Below are positions 9,179 to 17,571 of a stretch of 64,000 nt of DNA, one piece after another. Source of the DNA: Paraburkholderia bannensis NBRC 103871 (GTDB lineage Bacteria > Pseudomonadota > Gammaproteobacteria > Burkholderiales > Burkholderiaceae); the NCBI RefSeq assembly GCF_000685015.1, contig NZ_BAYA01000009.1:124001-188000 (forward strand). The letters run 5' to 3'. Both the position numbers and the translations under genes were made by a program. A model generated the notes under the pieces. That model worked only from the letters and a program-made list of their open reading frames with translations, made no database searches and was not told the DNA's origin. Position 1 is the stretch's first letter; each line of letters starts with the position of its first letter.

Positions 9179-9557
9179 GATTGACGAGCCGGACTGCAAT
9201 CGGAGGGCGCCCACCAGTCTGTTTCGAGCCTGCGCCGCGCCTGATAAGGCATGCAGCGAAGCCGACGGGCGGCGGGCATCTGCGGTGCGCCCATGTTACC
9301 CGAATGCGGCATTCCGACGCGGCGATGCACGCACGACCGTGGCGCTCGCATGGATATCGCGCAAGAAATCAGTCGTTCGCGACCTGAGGCGCGACTGATC
9401 GGTCGCGCCCATGCGGCACCGCATAAACTAATCACGAAACGATATAAACGGTGCCGCGAGGGTGTGGATGGGGAAATTCCCATTCAGTTACAATACCGCT
9501 TTTGGCGCGCCCAACCCAGCGCCATCCCCAATACAAAAGCTTGCAGGAGCTGCCTGA
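9179..9557. promoter_or_regulatory. Divergent intergenic region between pncB and fdxA
   Basis: About 380 bases without a convincing gene. It must hold the divergent promoters. On the plus strand TACAAT at 9489-9494 is a possible -10 for fdxA, but no good -35 is visible. The perfect short palindrome GGGAAATTCCC lies at 9471-9481 just upstream. A GGAGCTG sequence precedes the fdxA start. Short reading frames here are arginine- or serine-rich and look random. Confidence 0.4.
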
Positions 9558-9881
9558 ATGACCCACGTTGTGACCGAAAGCTGCATCAAGTGCCGCTATA
9601 CCGACTGCGTCGATGTGTGCCCGGTGGACTGCTTTCGCGAAGGTCCCAACTTCCTCGCGATCGACCCGGACGAATGCATCGACTGCGCCGTTTGCGTCGC
9701 AGAATGCCCGGTGAACGCCATTTACGCTGAAGAAGACGTGCCTGGCGACCAGCAACAGTTCATCGAACTGAACGCCGATCTGGCGAAGAACTGGCCGAGC
9801 ATCACCAAGACCAAGCCCGCGCTGCCCGAAGCCGAAGAATTCAAGGACGTGAAGGACAAGCTCGCCCTGCTGGCTCGCTAA
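9558..9881 (+). CDS. fdxA: Ferredoxin FdxA (7Fe type)
   Basis: A 107-residue electron carrier. Cysteines 9, 17 and 50 fit the [3Fe-4S] cluster and cysteines 21, 40, 43 and 46 the [4Fe-4S] cluster of Azotobacter-type ferredoxin I; C12 and C25 correspond to that protein's free cysteines. The C-terminal extension after residue 60 is also typical. It is monocistronic: pncB is divergent and the tRNA genes follow. The electron partner is not identifiable from context. Confidence 0.96.
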   Translation: MTHVVTESCIKCRYTDCVDVCPVDCFREGPNFLAIDPDECIDCAVCVAECPVNAIYAEEDVPGDQQQFIELNADLAKNWPSITKTKPALPEAEEFKDVKDKLALLAR

Positions 9882-10001
9882 TCGCGCTTTTGACCGCGAT
9901 CCGTTGAGTCGAGCGAGCCGGCTGGCGCGTTATCAGCGGCTTCGTCATCGCCTTCCCCGAAGTTTTTTTGGCGGGAATGAAAATAAGATGACGAACAGGT
10001 G

Positions 10002-10030
10002 TTGACAGACTGCGCCAGACCCCATAGAAT
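10002..10030 (+). promoter_or_regulatory. Sigma-70 promoter for the tRNA-Asn pair
   Basis: A perfect -35 TTGACA at 10002-10007 is followed after exactly 17 bases by TAGAAT at 10025-10030, 22 bases before the first tRNA. Spacing and sequence are close to consensus. Confidence 0.85.
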
Positions 10031-10052
10031 CTCGTTCTCTGCTTTTGTTGAT

Positions 10053-10128
10053 TCCCCGATAGCTCAGTCGGTAGAGCGCCGGACTGTTAATCCGTAGGTC
10101 CCTGGTTCGAGCCCAGGTCGGGGAGCCA
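10053..10128 (+). tRNA. tRNA-Asn (GTT), copy 1
   Basis: A 76-nucleotide tRNA with encoded CCA. The acceptor stem TCCCCGA pairs with TCGGGGA, the D arm has AGCTCAGTCGGTAGAGC, the anticodon loop CTGTTAA carries GTT, and the T arm reads CCTGGTTCGAGCCCAGG. It is identical to the second copy 68 bases downstream. A consensus promoter lies immediately upstream. Confidence 0.98.
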
Positions 10129-10196
10129 GAATTTTCAAGAGCCCGTTAATCACAACGGACTTTTTAAAGAAGTTAAAGCTGTAGATGTACTGCTGT

Positions 10197-10272
10197 TCCC
10201 CGATAGCTCAGTCGGTAGAGCGCCGGACTGTTAATCCGTAGGTCCCTGGTTCGAGCCCAGGTCGGGGAGCCA
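10197..10272 (+). tRNA. tRNA-Asn (GTT), copy 2
   Basis: This is base-for-base identical to the upstream tRNA-Asn over all 76 positions including CCA. The spacer between them (68 bases) is unrelated to the sequence before copy 1, so the duplication unit is essentially the tRNA itself. A terminator follows within ten bases, so both are probably made from one precursor. Confidence 0.98.
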
Positions 10273-10280
10273 AAATATAA

Positions 10281-10311
10281 AGCCGTTGCGTTTTTGCGCA
10301 ACGGCTTTTTT
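10281..10311 (+). terminator. Terminator after the tRNA-Asn pair
   Basis: The ten-base stem AGCCGTTGCG / CGCAACGGCT with a six-base loop is followed by a run of T, a classic intrinsic terminator. Confidence 0.9.
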
Positions 10312-10404
10312 CTTTGGTTTTTTCTTTTGAAGCGGCGAAACAGCTCGCGCTCCTCTCTCCCCACCCTGCCCGATAATATCGCTTCACCATTCTCGGGAAT
10401 CCGC

Positions 10405-10896
10405 ATGAAATCGACTCGCTACGCCGTCCGGATGCGCCACGCGCTGGCCCTTTGCGCGAGCACGCTCGTGATGAGCGCCGCCCACGCCGAGCAGATCGGC
10501 AGCGTGAACACCAATTTCCGCATGACGGGCTCCGACAAAGTCGTCGTCGAGGCCTACGACGATCCGGCCGTGCAAGGCGTGACCTGCTATGTTTCCCGCG
10601 CGCGCACCGGAGGCGTGAAAGGCACGCTCGGCATCGCCGAAGATCCGACCGAAGCGTCGATCGCCTGCCGCCAGGTCGGCCCGATCAGCTTCGCCGCCCC
10701 GCTCAAGCAGCAAGCCGATGTCTTCAGCGAACGCATGTCGTTCCTCTTCAAGACGCTGCATGTCGTGCGCGTGGTCGACACGAAGCGCAACGCCCTCGTC
10801 TACCTGACGTACAGCGACCGCGTCGTGAGCGGCAGCGCGAAGAACAGCGTCACCGCCGTACCGATGCCCACCGGCACGACGATTCCTGTGCGCTAA
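10405..10896 (+). CDS. creA: CreA family exported protein
   Basis: A 163-residue protein with a signal peptide ending AAHAEQ near residue 30. The mature part shows the CreA pattern: IGSVNTNFRMTGSDKVVVEA, then DDPAVQGVTCYVSRARTGG and FKTLHVVRVVDTKRNALVYL. CreA is a conserved periplasmic protein without established activity. I start at MKSTRYAVRM; the longer frame upstream runs through the terminator of the tRNA pair and encodes a phenylalanine-rich stretch without homology. It stands alone between the tRNA genes and the AraC regulator. Confidence 0.88.
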   Translation: MKSTRYAVRMRHALALCASTLVMSAAHAEQIGSVNTNFRMTGSDKVVVEAYDDPAVQGVTCYVSRARTGGVKGTLGIAEDPTEASIACRQVGPISFAAPLKQQADVFSERMSFLFKTLHVVRVVDTKRNALVYLTYSDRVVSGSAKNSVTAVPMPTGTTIPVR

Positions 10897-10936
10897 ACTG
10901 CAAGGATCCCTGACGGATCCGTGCCGCATTCGCATC

Positions 10937-11791
10937 ATGAGCCGCTTCTCTTTTCGCGATTCCGCCCGCTACTGGCGCTCGCCGCTGTTGCCGGGCGCCG
11001 AGTTGCTCACGGCCGAGTATCACGACCACGAATTCACCGCGCACTGGCACGACGCGTATACGATTCCGGTCATCGAGGAAGGCGCTGAATGCTATCGCTA
11101 CAGCGGCGCGCACCATGTCGCGGAAGCCGGCAGCGTGCCGGTCATCAATCCCGGCGAGCTACACACGGGCGCGCGCGCCGTCGATGAAGGCTGGCGTTAT
11201 CGCGTCATGTATGTGCCGGTGGACTATCTTCACACGCTCGCGAGCGACATCGCAGGCTGCGCGCAGCCGCTGCCCTGGTTCGACGCCGAGGTGATCCGCG
11301 ACCTCGATCTCGCCCGCCGCGTCGCACACGCGCACTGCCTGATGGAAGCGCAAGCCGACAATGGCCCGATGGCCGCGCCCGCCGACCTGCTGGCCGCCGA
11401 GGACGCGTTGATCGACGCCCTTTCGACGCTCCTCACCCGCTACGCCCGCACGCGCGCCACGCCGCTCGCGAACGCCTCCCACGAACCGCGCGTCGAGGTC
11501 ATGAAAGCGTTGCTCGCCGCCGATCTCGCCACGCCTCTGCGCGTAGCCGATCTCGCCAGAGCGATCGGCCTGTCGCCGTTTCACGCGACGCGCCTTTTCA
11601 CCCACGCGACCGGCCTGCCGCCGCACGCCTGGCGCACGCAGTTGCGCCTGCAACGCGCACTCGCGCCGTTGCGCGCCGGGGCATCGGTCGCCGACGTCGC
11701 CGCCGCGCAGGGTTTCACCGACCAGAGCCACTTCACGCGCCACTTCCGCCGCATGTTCGGCGTGCCGCCGGGGCGCTGGCAGGCCGCCTGA
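10937..11791 (+). CDS. AraC family transcriptional regulator
   Basis: A 284-residue regulator with an N-terminal cupin-type ligand domain (HWHDAYTIPVIEEGAE, VINPGELHTG) and two C-terminal helix-turn-helix units, the first around PLRVADLARAIGLSPFHATR and the second ending GFTDQSHFTRHFRRMFGVPP. It lies directly upstream of azlC and azlD on the same strand, an arrangement common in Burkholderiaceae. It is therefore likely to control branched-chain amino acid export; the ligand is not known from sequence. Confidence 0.9.
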   Translation: MSRFSFRDSARYWRSPLLPGAELLTAEYHDHEFTAHWHDAYTIPVIEEGAECYRYSGAHHVAEAGSVPVINPGELHTGARAVDEGWRYRVMYVPVDYLHTLASDIAGCAQPLPWFDAEVIRDLDLARRVAHAHCLMEAQADNGPMAAPADLLAAEDALIDALSTLLTRYARTRATPLANASHEPRVEVMKALLAADLATPLRVADLARAIGLSPFHATRLFTHATGLPPHAWRTQLRLQRALAPLRAGASVADVAAAQGFTDQSHFTRHFRRMFGVPPGRWQAA

Positions 11792-11890
11792 GCACCTGAG
11801 CACAAGCCTCGTTTCGCACCCCGCCGCAAGATCGTACAAGCCACGCACGACGCCGCCGACTAAGCTGGCTCTCCGTATCAGGAGACCAGC

Positions 11891-12682
11891 TTGACCACGC
11901 ACCCTCACCGCTTCAAGGAATTCGTCGCCGGCGCGCGCGACACCGTGCCGATGATGGTTGGCGCGGCGCCCTTCGGCGTCATCTTCGGCACGCTCGTCGC
12001 TGCGGGGCCGCTAGCGCTCTGGCACGGCCAGCTGATGTCGCTCGCCGTGTTCGCGGGCTCGGCGCAGTTCATCGCGCTCGGGCTGATCGCCTCGCATGCG
12101 AGCTTCGCCGTGATCTGGGCGACTACGCTCATCGTCAACCTGCGCCATGTGCTCTATAGCGCGACGCTCGCGCCCTACGTGTCGCACCTGCCGCTGCGCT
12201 GGCGTCTTGTACTAGGCGGCCTGCTCACCGACGAGGTGTTCGCCGTCGCCTGGGCCTACTTCCGCCGTCATGCGCCGGGCGACGTTTCACCGTGGCACTT
12301 CCTGGGTTCGGGGCTTTCGATGTACCTGAACTGGCAGGTCTGGACGGCGGCCGGGCTGCTGTTCGGCGCGGCGTTTCCAGGCTTGCAGTCGCTCGGGCTG
12401 GACTTCGCGATGGTCGCGACCTTTATCGCCATCGTCGTGCCGCAACTCGTGGCCGTGCGCTATCTGGCGGCCGCCGTCACGGCGGGCGCGCTGGCCTTTT
12501 TCTGGCAGGCGTGGCCGTACAAGCTCGGGCTGCTCGGCGCGGTGCTCGTGGGCGTGGCGGTCGGTGTCGCACTGTCGCGCCCGCGCAAGCCCCTCGGCGT
12601 GGACCATGCCGATGCGCGCAAACCCGCCGAGCCGCCACGCTCGCAGCACAATCCCCACGCCATCGCGGGAGGCCAGCAATGA
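11891..12682 (+). CDS. azlC: AzlC family branched-chain amino acid exporter, large subunit
   Basis: A 263-residue inner-membrane protein with the family start VPMMVGAAPFGVIFGTL, the AGSAQFIALGL segment and NLRHVLYSATLAPY. With AzlD it forms an exporter for branched-chain amino acids or their analogues. Translation probably starts at TTG 11891, since AGGAG lies eight bases before it and no ATG is available before the conserved region. Its stop overlaps the azlD start (ATGA). Confidence 0.92.
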   Translation: MTTHPHRFKEFVAGARDTVPMMVGAAPFGVIFGTLVAAGPLALWHGQLMSLAVFAGSAQFIALGLIASHASFAVIWATTLIVNLRHVLYSATLAPYVSHLPLRWRLVLGGLLTDEVFAVAWAYFRRHAPGDVSPWHFLGSGLSMYLNWQVWTAAGLLFGAAFPGLQSLGLDFAMVATFIAIVVPQLVAVRYLAAAVTAGALAFFWQAWPYKLGLLGAVLVGVAVGVALSRPRKPLGVDHADARKPAEPPRSQHNPHAIAGGQQ

Positions 12683-13002
12683 ACTACGTCGTCCTGATCC
12701 TCGGCATGGCCGCCATCACGGTGCTCGTGCGCACCGCCGTCTTCGTGCTGGGTGAGCGCCTCGTGTTCCCGCCGCTCGTGCGCACGGCGCTCGGCTTCGT
12801 GCCGGTCACGGTGCTCACGGCGATCATCGTGCCGATGGCCGTCTCGCCCCACGGCCAGAACGCCGAATTGAGCTGGCGCAATCCGCAGTTGATCGGCGCA
12901 CTGGCGGCTATCGTGGTGAGTGCGATCACGAAGCGGCCGCTTCTCACCATCGCGGTCGGGCTGGGCGTGTTCTTTTTCTGGCAAGGCGTGGTGCTGCGCT
13001 AG
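12679..13002 (+). CDS. azlD: AzlD family branched-chain amino acid exporter, small subunit
   Basis: A 107-residue protein with four hydrophobic segments, matching the AzlD half of the exporter. The N-terminal MAAITVLVRTAVFVLGERL and central ALGFVPVTVLTAIIVP are family-typical. The ATG overlaps the azlC stop codon by four bases, fixing the start and implying translational coupling. No terminator is obvious before the next gene. Confidence 0.92.
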   Translation: MNYVVLILGMAAITVLVRTAVFVLGERLVFPPLVRTALGFVPVTVLTAIIVPMAVSPHGQNAELSWRNPQLIGALAAIVVSAITKRPLLTIAVGLGVFFFWQGVVLR

Positions 13003-13180
13003 CCCGTGTCCTGATCGTTGCCCCTGGGTTTCCGGCAGGTTTTCGAGCACCTATTCCATCCGCGCCGCTCAAGTTTCGCCCCCATGCGCCGTTAAACCGT
13101 CGAGGCCTGCTTTGGCGCCATCTGCTCAAAGCAGGCCAAGCGAATTCAGGCACCGCCAGGAATACACCGGGGCAACCACA

Positions 13181-13933
13181 ATGGGGCACATCACCCTCAA
13201 TCTCAAGGACGAAACGCTTGCGTCGCTGCGCAAGGATTTCGACGCGTTCCTGCGCGTCTCGCTCAAGCTCGACCCGCAGTTTCTGACGCCGTCGTTTGAG
13301 GATTTCCTGCGCGCGAAGCTGCTGGATAACATGACGCCGCTCACCGAGCAGGCAGTGCAGCGCCTGTTGCAGGGCGGCCAGTACGCATGGGCCAAGCGCA
13401 CGCTCGACAAGGAATTTCCGGAAGTCGTGTCGATCCTGCTGCGACAGGCGGGCGAGTTCGGCTTCGGCTTTGCGTCGCGCCCCGAGTGGACGCCTGACGA
13501 GCTGGCCAAGCAGAGCCGCGAATGGGCCGCCGCGATCGTGACCGAGGCGCAAGGCGAAGAAGCGCTGATCGACCCGCTCGCCGCGCAGATCAAGTCGGGC
13601 GTGCAGGACATCCAGACGCTGGAAGAGACGATGCAGACGCCCGCCTGGCGGCTCGCGGAATCGCTGCGCCAGCGCGTCTACGAAGCGAAAATCGGCTGCG
13701 AACAGGCGAGCGGCAGTCTCGCGCGCGAACGTCTGGGCGAGCTGCGCGGCCTGCTGCGCATGGGCATCACGCACGGCACGTTCCAGAAACAGGAAGCGCA
13801 GCAGATCATGGAATATCTGCGCCTGCTCAAGCCGGAAATTTTCGTCGAGGAACCCGACGACGTCTTCACGCGCCTCGCCGCCTGGCTGCGCAACTTCTTC
13901 GTGCCGCCGACGCCGAAGAACCAGCCGCGCTAA
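13181..13933 (+). CDS. Conserved hypothetical cytoplasmic protein (250 residues)
   Basis: A 250-residue, mostly helical soluble protein beginning MGHITLNLKDETLASLRKD. It has no signal peptide, membrane segment or nucleotide motif. The middle contains several amphipathic helices (for example LARERLGELRGLLRMG), and a predicted hydrophobic patch WLRNFFVPP lies at the C-terminus. I cannot assign a family function. ATG 13181 is the first start with a plausible coding pattern; the longer upstream frame overlaps the end of azlD. A perfect terminator follows. Confidence 0.8.
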   Translation: MGHITLNLKDETLASLRKDFDAFLRVSLKLDPQFLTPSFEDFLRAKLLDNMTPLTEQAVQRLLQGGQYAWAKRTLDKEFPEVVSILLRQAGEFGFGFASRPEWTPDELAKQSREWAAAIVTEAQGEEALIDPLAAQIKSGVQDIQTLEETMQTPAWRLAESLRQRVYEAKIGCEQASGSLARERLGELRGLLRMGITHGTFQKQEAQQIMEYLRLLKPEIFVEEPDDVFTRLAAWLRNFFVPPTPKNQPR

Positions 13934-13947
13934 ATGCGCGCAAAGCC

Positions 13948-13972
13948 GGACGCGGTTTTTGAAACCGCGTCC
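13948..13972. terminator. Terminator between convergent genes
   Basis: A perfect 11-base stem (GGACGCGGTTT / AAACCGCGTCC) with a three-base loop lies between the 250-residue protein gene and the convergent helicase gene. Confidence 0.75.
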
Positions 13973-13997
13973 GCTTCTTAATGGGCTTCTTCGCCCA

Positions 13998-16214
13998 TCA
14001 TTCCCACATCTTGCGCAGTTTTGCGCCGATCTCGACTTTCGCGCGCGCCGCAGCGGCGAGCCCCGTTGCACTGGGCGCCGTGAGCACGGGCGGTGGCGGC
14101 CATGCGGCCGATTCGAATAGCGGCAGCATCTGCGCGCCGATGAAGCGCGTGCGCGACGCCCAGACGTGCCGGTCGCCCGACGCCGCCTGGTTGTGCACAT
14201 AAAAGCGCTGCGGCACGACGATGTGCAGGTCTTCTTTCGCGCGCGTCATCGCCACGTACAGCAGGCGGCGCTCCTCTTCCAGTTCCTCGTCGCTGCCCGC
14301 GCCCAGATCGGACGGAATGCAGCCATCGACGCCGTTGAGCACGAACACGTTGCGCCACTCCTGCCCCTTGGCCGAATGGATGGTCGAGAGAATCAGGTAG
14401 TCCTCGTCGAGCAGCGGATCGGCCGATTCGGCGCTGGTGGCATCGGGCGGATCCAGCGTGAGTTCGGTCAGGAAGCGTTCGCGCGAGGCGTAGGTGCTGG
14501 CGATGCTTTCCATTTGCAGCAGATCGGCCATACGCACCTGAGCGTCTTCGTGATTGCGCTCCAGGTGCGGCTCATACCAGCGCCGCACGCGCTCGAACTC
14601 GCCCGGCCAGGGCGTGGCGCGCGCGCCGAGGTTGTCGATGAGCGCCGTGAACGCGGGCCAGTCCTCGGCGGCGCGCGGCGGCGGCGCGAAAGCGGCGAGC
14701 GCCTGCGCTGCGCGATACGCCCCCGTGCAGGCCGCGACCTGGTCGAGCAACCGCCCGGCCGTGGCAGGCCCGACGCCGGGCATCAGCTGCGTCACGCGAA
14801 AACCCGCCACGCGATCAAGCGGATTTTCGGCCCAGCGCAGCACGGCCAGCACGTCTTTCACATGCGCGGCATCCAGGAAGCGCAGCCCGCCAAACTTCAC
14901 GAACGGGATGTTGCGGCGCGCGAGTTCGATTTCGAGCGTCGCGCTATGGTGCGCGGCGCGAAACAGCACCGCCTGCTGCTTGAGCGTCATGCCGCCTTCG
15001 CGCGCCTCCAGAATCTGCTCGACGATATAGCGCGCCTGCGTCGCTTCATCGGCGACCGTGACGAGGCGCGGGCGCTGCTGCGAAGCCTTGTCTGTCCAGA
15101 GATTCTTGGTGTAACGCTCGGCGGCGGCGTCCATCACCGCATTCGACGCCGCGAGAATTGGCTCGGTCGAGCGATAGTTGCGCTCCAGCGTCACCTGGCG
15201 CGCGGGCGGATCGAAATGCGCGGGGAAATCGAGGATGTTGCGTACCGTTGCACCCCGGAACGAGTAAATTGCCTGCGCATCGTCGCCCACGACGGTGAGC
15301 CCGCGCCCGTCCGGCTTGAGCGCGAGAAGAATCGAGGCCTGCAGGCGATTGGTGTCCTGATATTCGTCGACGAGGATGTGATCGAAGCGCGAGGCAAGAT
15401 CAGCGGCGATAGCCGGTTCTGCCGACATATGCGCCCAATATAACAACAGGTCGTCGTAATCGAGCACGTTCTGCTTCTGTTTGGCCTCCGTATAGGACGC
15501 GAACAGCGCACGCAGTTGCGGCTCCCATTCAAGACACCACGAGAACGAGCGCGCCAGCACGTTGCCAAGCGAATCGCCCGTATTCACTACGCGCGAGTAG
15601 ATCGCCAGACACGTCGATTTAGCCGGAAATCGCTTCTCTTTCGCCGACAATCCCAGCTCATGGCGTACGAGGTTCATCAGGTCGGCGGAATCCTCGCGGT
15701 CGTTGATCGTGAACGCGGGCGACAGGCCGATCTGCTCGGCGTATTCGCGCAGCAGGCGTGCGCCCACGCCGTGGAACGTGCCCGCCCACGTCAGCCCTTG
15801 CGCCAGGGTCGCGGCCACGCCCGAAACGTTGGCCGCGATGCGCGCGACCCGCCGCGTCATTTCCTGCGCCGCGCGGCGCGAGAACGTTAGCAGCAGGATG
15901 CGGTGCGGATCAGCGCCGTTGACGAGCAGATGGGCGACGCGATGCGCCAGCGTGTTGGTCTTGCCCGAGCCGGCTCCGGCAATCACGAGCAGCGGTTCCG
16001 GCAGCGTCGCGCCCGGCGCAAAGGACTGCGGCCCGCCATGCTCGACGGCGGCACGCTGGGCGTCGTTGAGCTTCGCGAGATAAGCCGCCACGTCGGGCAG
16101 GCCCGCATCGGCTTGGGGGGAATCGGCAAGAGAGACGGTGGACACGGCGGCGGGCGACGGAGAGTAGGAGCGCGTCCGATATGACGCGGCGACGCATACT
16201 GTATATCCATACAC
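13998..16214 (-). CDS. UvrD/PcrA-type ATP-dependent DNA helicase
   Basis: A superfamily 1 helicase of up to 738 residues. Visible motifs are Walker A AGAGSGKTNTLAHRVA, Walker B LVDEYQDTN, motif III VVGDDAQAIYSFRGA, motif IV LERNYRST, motif V STIHSAKGQEWRNVFVLNG and motif VI RRLLYVAMTRAKEDL. It unwinds DNA 3' to 5' in repair or fork processing; whether it is the main UvrD or an auxiliary paralogue is unclear. The start is uncertain: GTG at 16214 gives a 23-residue leader, while GTG at 16145 (VSTVSLADSP) would begin closer to the conserved region. Neither has a strong ribosome-binding site. Confidence 0.92.
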   Translation of the reverse strand: MYGYTVCVAASYRTRSYSPSPAAVSTVSLADSPQADAGLPDVAAYLAKLNDAQRAAVEHGGPQSFAPGATLPEPLLVIAGAGSGKTNTLAHRVAHLLVNGADPHRILLLTFSRRAAQEMTRRVARIAANVSGVAATLAQGLTWAGTFHGVGARLLREYAEQIGLSPAFTINDREDSADLMNLVRHELGLSAKEKRFPAKSTCLAIYSRVVNTGDSLGNVLARSFSWCLEWEPQLRALFASYTEAKQKQNVLDYDDLLLYWAHMSAEPAIAADLASRFDHILVDEYQDTNRLQASILLALKPDGRGLTVVGDDAQAIYSFRGATVRNILDFPAHFDPPARQVTLERNYRSTEPILAASNAVMDAAAERYTKNLWTDKASQQRPRLVTVADEATQARYIVEQILEAREGGMTLKQQAVLFRAAHHSATLEIELARRNIPFVKFGGLRFLDAAHVKDVLAVLRWAENPLDRVAGFRVTQLMPGVGPATAGRLLDQVAACTGAYRAAQALAAFAPPPRAAEDWPAFTALIDNLGARATPWPGEFERVRRWYEPHLERNHEDAQVRMADLLQMESIASTYASRERFLTELTLDPPDATSAESADPLLDEDYLILSTIHSAKGQEWRNVFVLNGVDGCIPSDLGAGSDEELEEERRLLYVAMTRAKEDLHIVVPQRFYVHNQAASGDRHVWASRTRFIGAQMLPLFESAAWPPPPVLTAPSATGLAAAARAKVEIGAKLRKMWE

Positions 16215-16310
16215 CTCACGCCCGCAAGCGCCGATCTTGCAGTGATCTGGCGATATTTATAGGCGAACGTCGTGCGACGCGCTTCGAGCGTGCGCCGTGC
16301 GTGCAGCAAA

Positions 16311-16344
16311 AAAGCGGCGGCGCCCGGTTCCGGACGCCGCCGCT
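16311..16344 (-). terminator. Terminator of the small Lys/Ala-rich protein gene
   Basis: A ten-base perfect stem (AGCGGCGGCG / CGCCGCCGCT) is followed on the minus strand by six T, downstream of the 150-residue exported protein gene. Confidence 0.75.
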
Positions 16345-16387
16345 CCACGCTCCTGAGAGCGTCCTGCTGCGAGACTTTTATCGATTC

Positions 16388-16840
16388 TTACGGCTGCGTC
16401 GGGCCGCCCTGCTGCTGGGCCGACTGACCGCTCATCTGATCCTTCATCTCCGAGTCATTGGCCTGACGGTCGGCCTTGCGATTGATCTTCGCGTCCTTGA
16501 CCTGCGACTTGTACTGCGACTTGGCCTGCTTCTTCGCATCCTTGTACTCCGCGTTCGCCGACTTTTTGGCGCTGCGGTATTCCGCGCTGGCCTGGGCGTT
16601 GGCGTCGCGCTTTTGCACCAGCGGGTCGGTCGAGGTCGGCGCGGTCAGGTTTTGCGGAGCGGGCGCGGGTTGGGCGACGCCTGCCGCCGCGGGTGCCTGG
16701 CTCGGTGCCTGGCTCGGTGCGGTGGCCGGCGCCATCGTCGGGGCAGCCGACGGCGCTTCAGTCTGGGCGAACGCGCCTTGCGCGAACAGCGCGGCAGTGG
16801 CGAGAGCAGTACCGGTAAGCAGCTTGCGAATCTGAGTCAT
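16388..16840 (-). CDS. Exported Ala/Pro- and Lys-rich small protein of unknown function
   Basis: A 150-residue protein with a clear signal peptide (MTQIRKLLTG... cut after AFAQ, about residue 26). The mature N-terminal half is rich in Ala, Pro and Gln with repeated SQAP units. The second half (about residues 78-132) is a highly charged helix with repeated AKK, YK and DAK units, likely periplasmic and elongated. No family is recognised; similar Lys/Ala-rich exported proteins occur in Burkholderia. ATG 16840 is preceded by AAAGAGGATATGCC. A terminator follows. Confidence 0.7.
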   Translation of the reverse strand: MTQIRKLLTGTALATAALFAQGAFAQTEAPSAAPTMAPATAPSQAPSQAPAAAGVAQPAPAPQNLTAPTSTDPLVQKRDANAQASAEYRSAKKSANAEYKDAKKQAKSQYKSQVKDAKINRKADRQANDSEMKDQMSGQSAQQQGGPTQP

Positions 16841-17166
16841 GGCATATCCTCTTTGCAGTAGTTCCGGGAGCGGGTTCGCAACAGGCATGCCTGTCGCGGC
16901 GCGCTCCCGCTCGATGAATCTGCCTCGCTTGATTCGTGTACGCGATGCCCTGCGTATCGTGTTCGGGAGGCAGTTCGCTCGGCTGGGGTAAATCCATTTT
17001 TGTCTGAGGATGCCTGCGAAGTCCCGCAACGTTACTCAACGTTTCACTTTCTGACGATTTCATAACATCTGGCCCCCAGATGTATCCGGCGCCCATGAGC
17101 CGGTGATCGCTTATCATGCTCACCCTTCGCGCACCCACGTGGCGCGCTCCTGATTCCCGATTTGCC

Positions 17167-17388
17167 ATGCCCAATCTCGATTTCACCCTGACCGGCGACT
17201 ACGTCGAACTGCACAACCTCCTCAAGATCACAGGCCTTGCCGACAGCGGCGGCTCGGCCAAAGTGATCGTCGCGTCCGGCGCGGTCAAGGTCGACGGCGA
17301 AGTCGAACTGCGCAAGACCTGCAAGATCCGCGCGGGCCAGTCGGTGCTGCTCGGCGACACGCGCATCGCGATACACGAAGCGCAGTAG
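17167..17388 (+). CDS. S4-domain RNA-binding protein (YbcJ-like)
   Basis: A 73-residue single-domain protein with the S4 fold pattern: LHNLLKITGLADSGGSAKVI, then VKVDGEVELRKTCKIRAGQSV. Such small S4 proteins bind structured RNA, possibly the ribosome. I use the ATG at MPNLDFTL, which matches family length; a 17-residue in-frame extension upstream lacks homology. It is a lone gene between divergent and co-directional neighbours. Confidence 0.88.
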   Translation: MPNLDFTLTGDYVELHNLLKITGLADSGGSAKVIVASGAVKVDGEVELRKTCKIRAGQSVLLGDTRIAIHEAQ

Positions 17389-17571
17389 CGCTCGCTGGCG
17401 TACGGGCTGCGCAAGCCGAAAGACGAAAAGTTTCCGAAAGCAAATGCACCATATAGGTGCTTTTTCGCCAAAAGAAGCGTAATCTCGTCTTTTGCTTCCA
17501 ACTCCACACGTACGCGAGCAACACCCCAACACAGGACACGCGGCGCGATTCTTCGCGCCGCGTCTGCTTTC

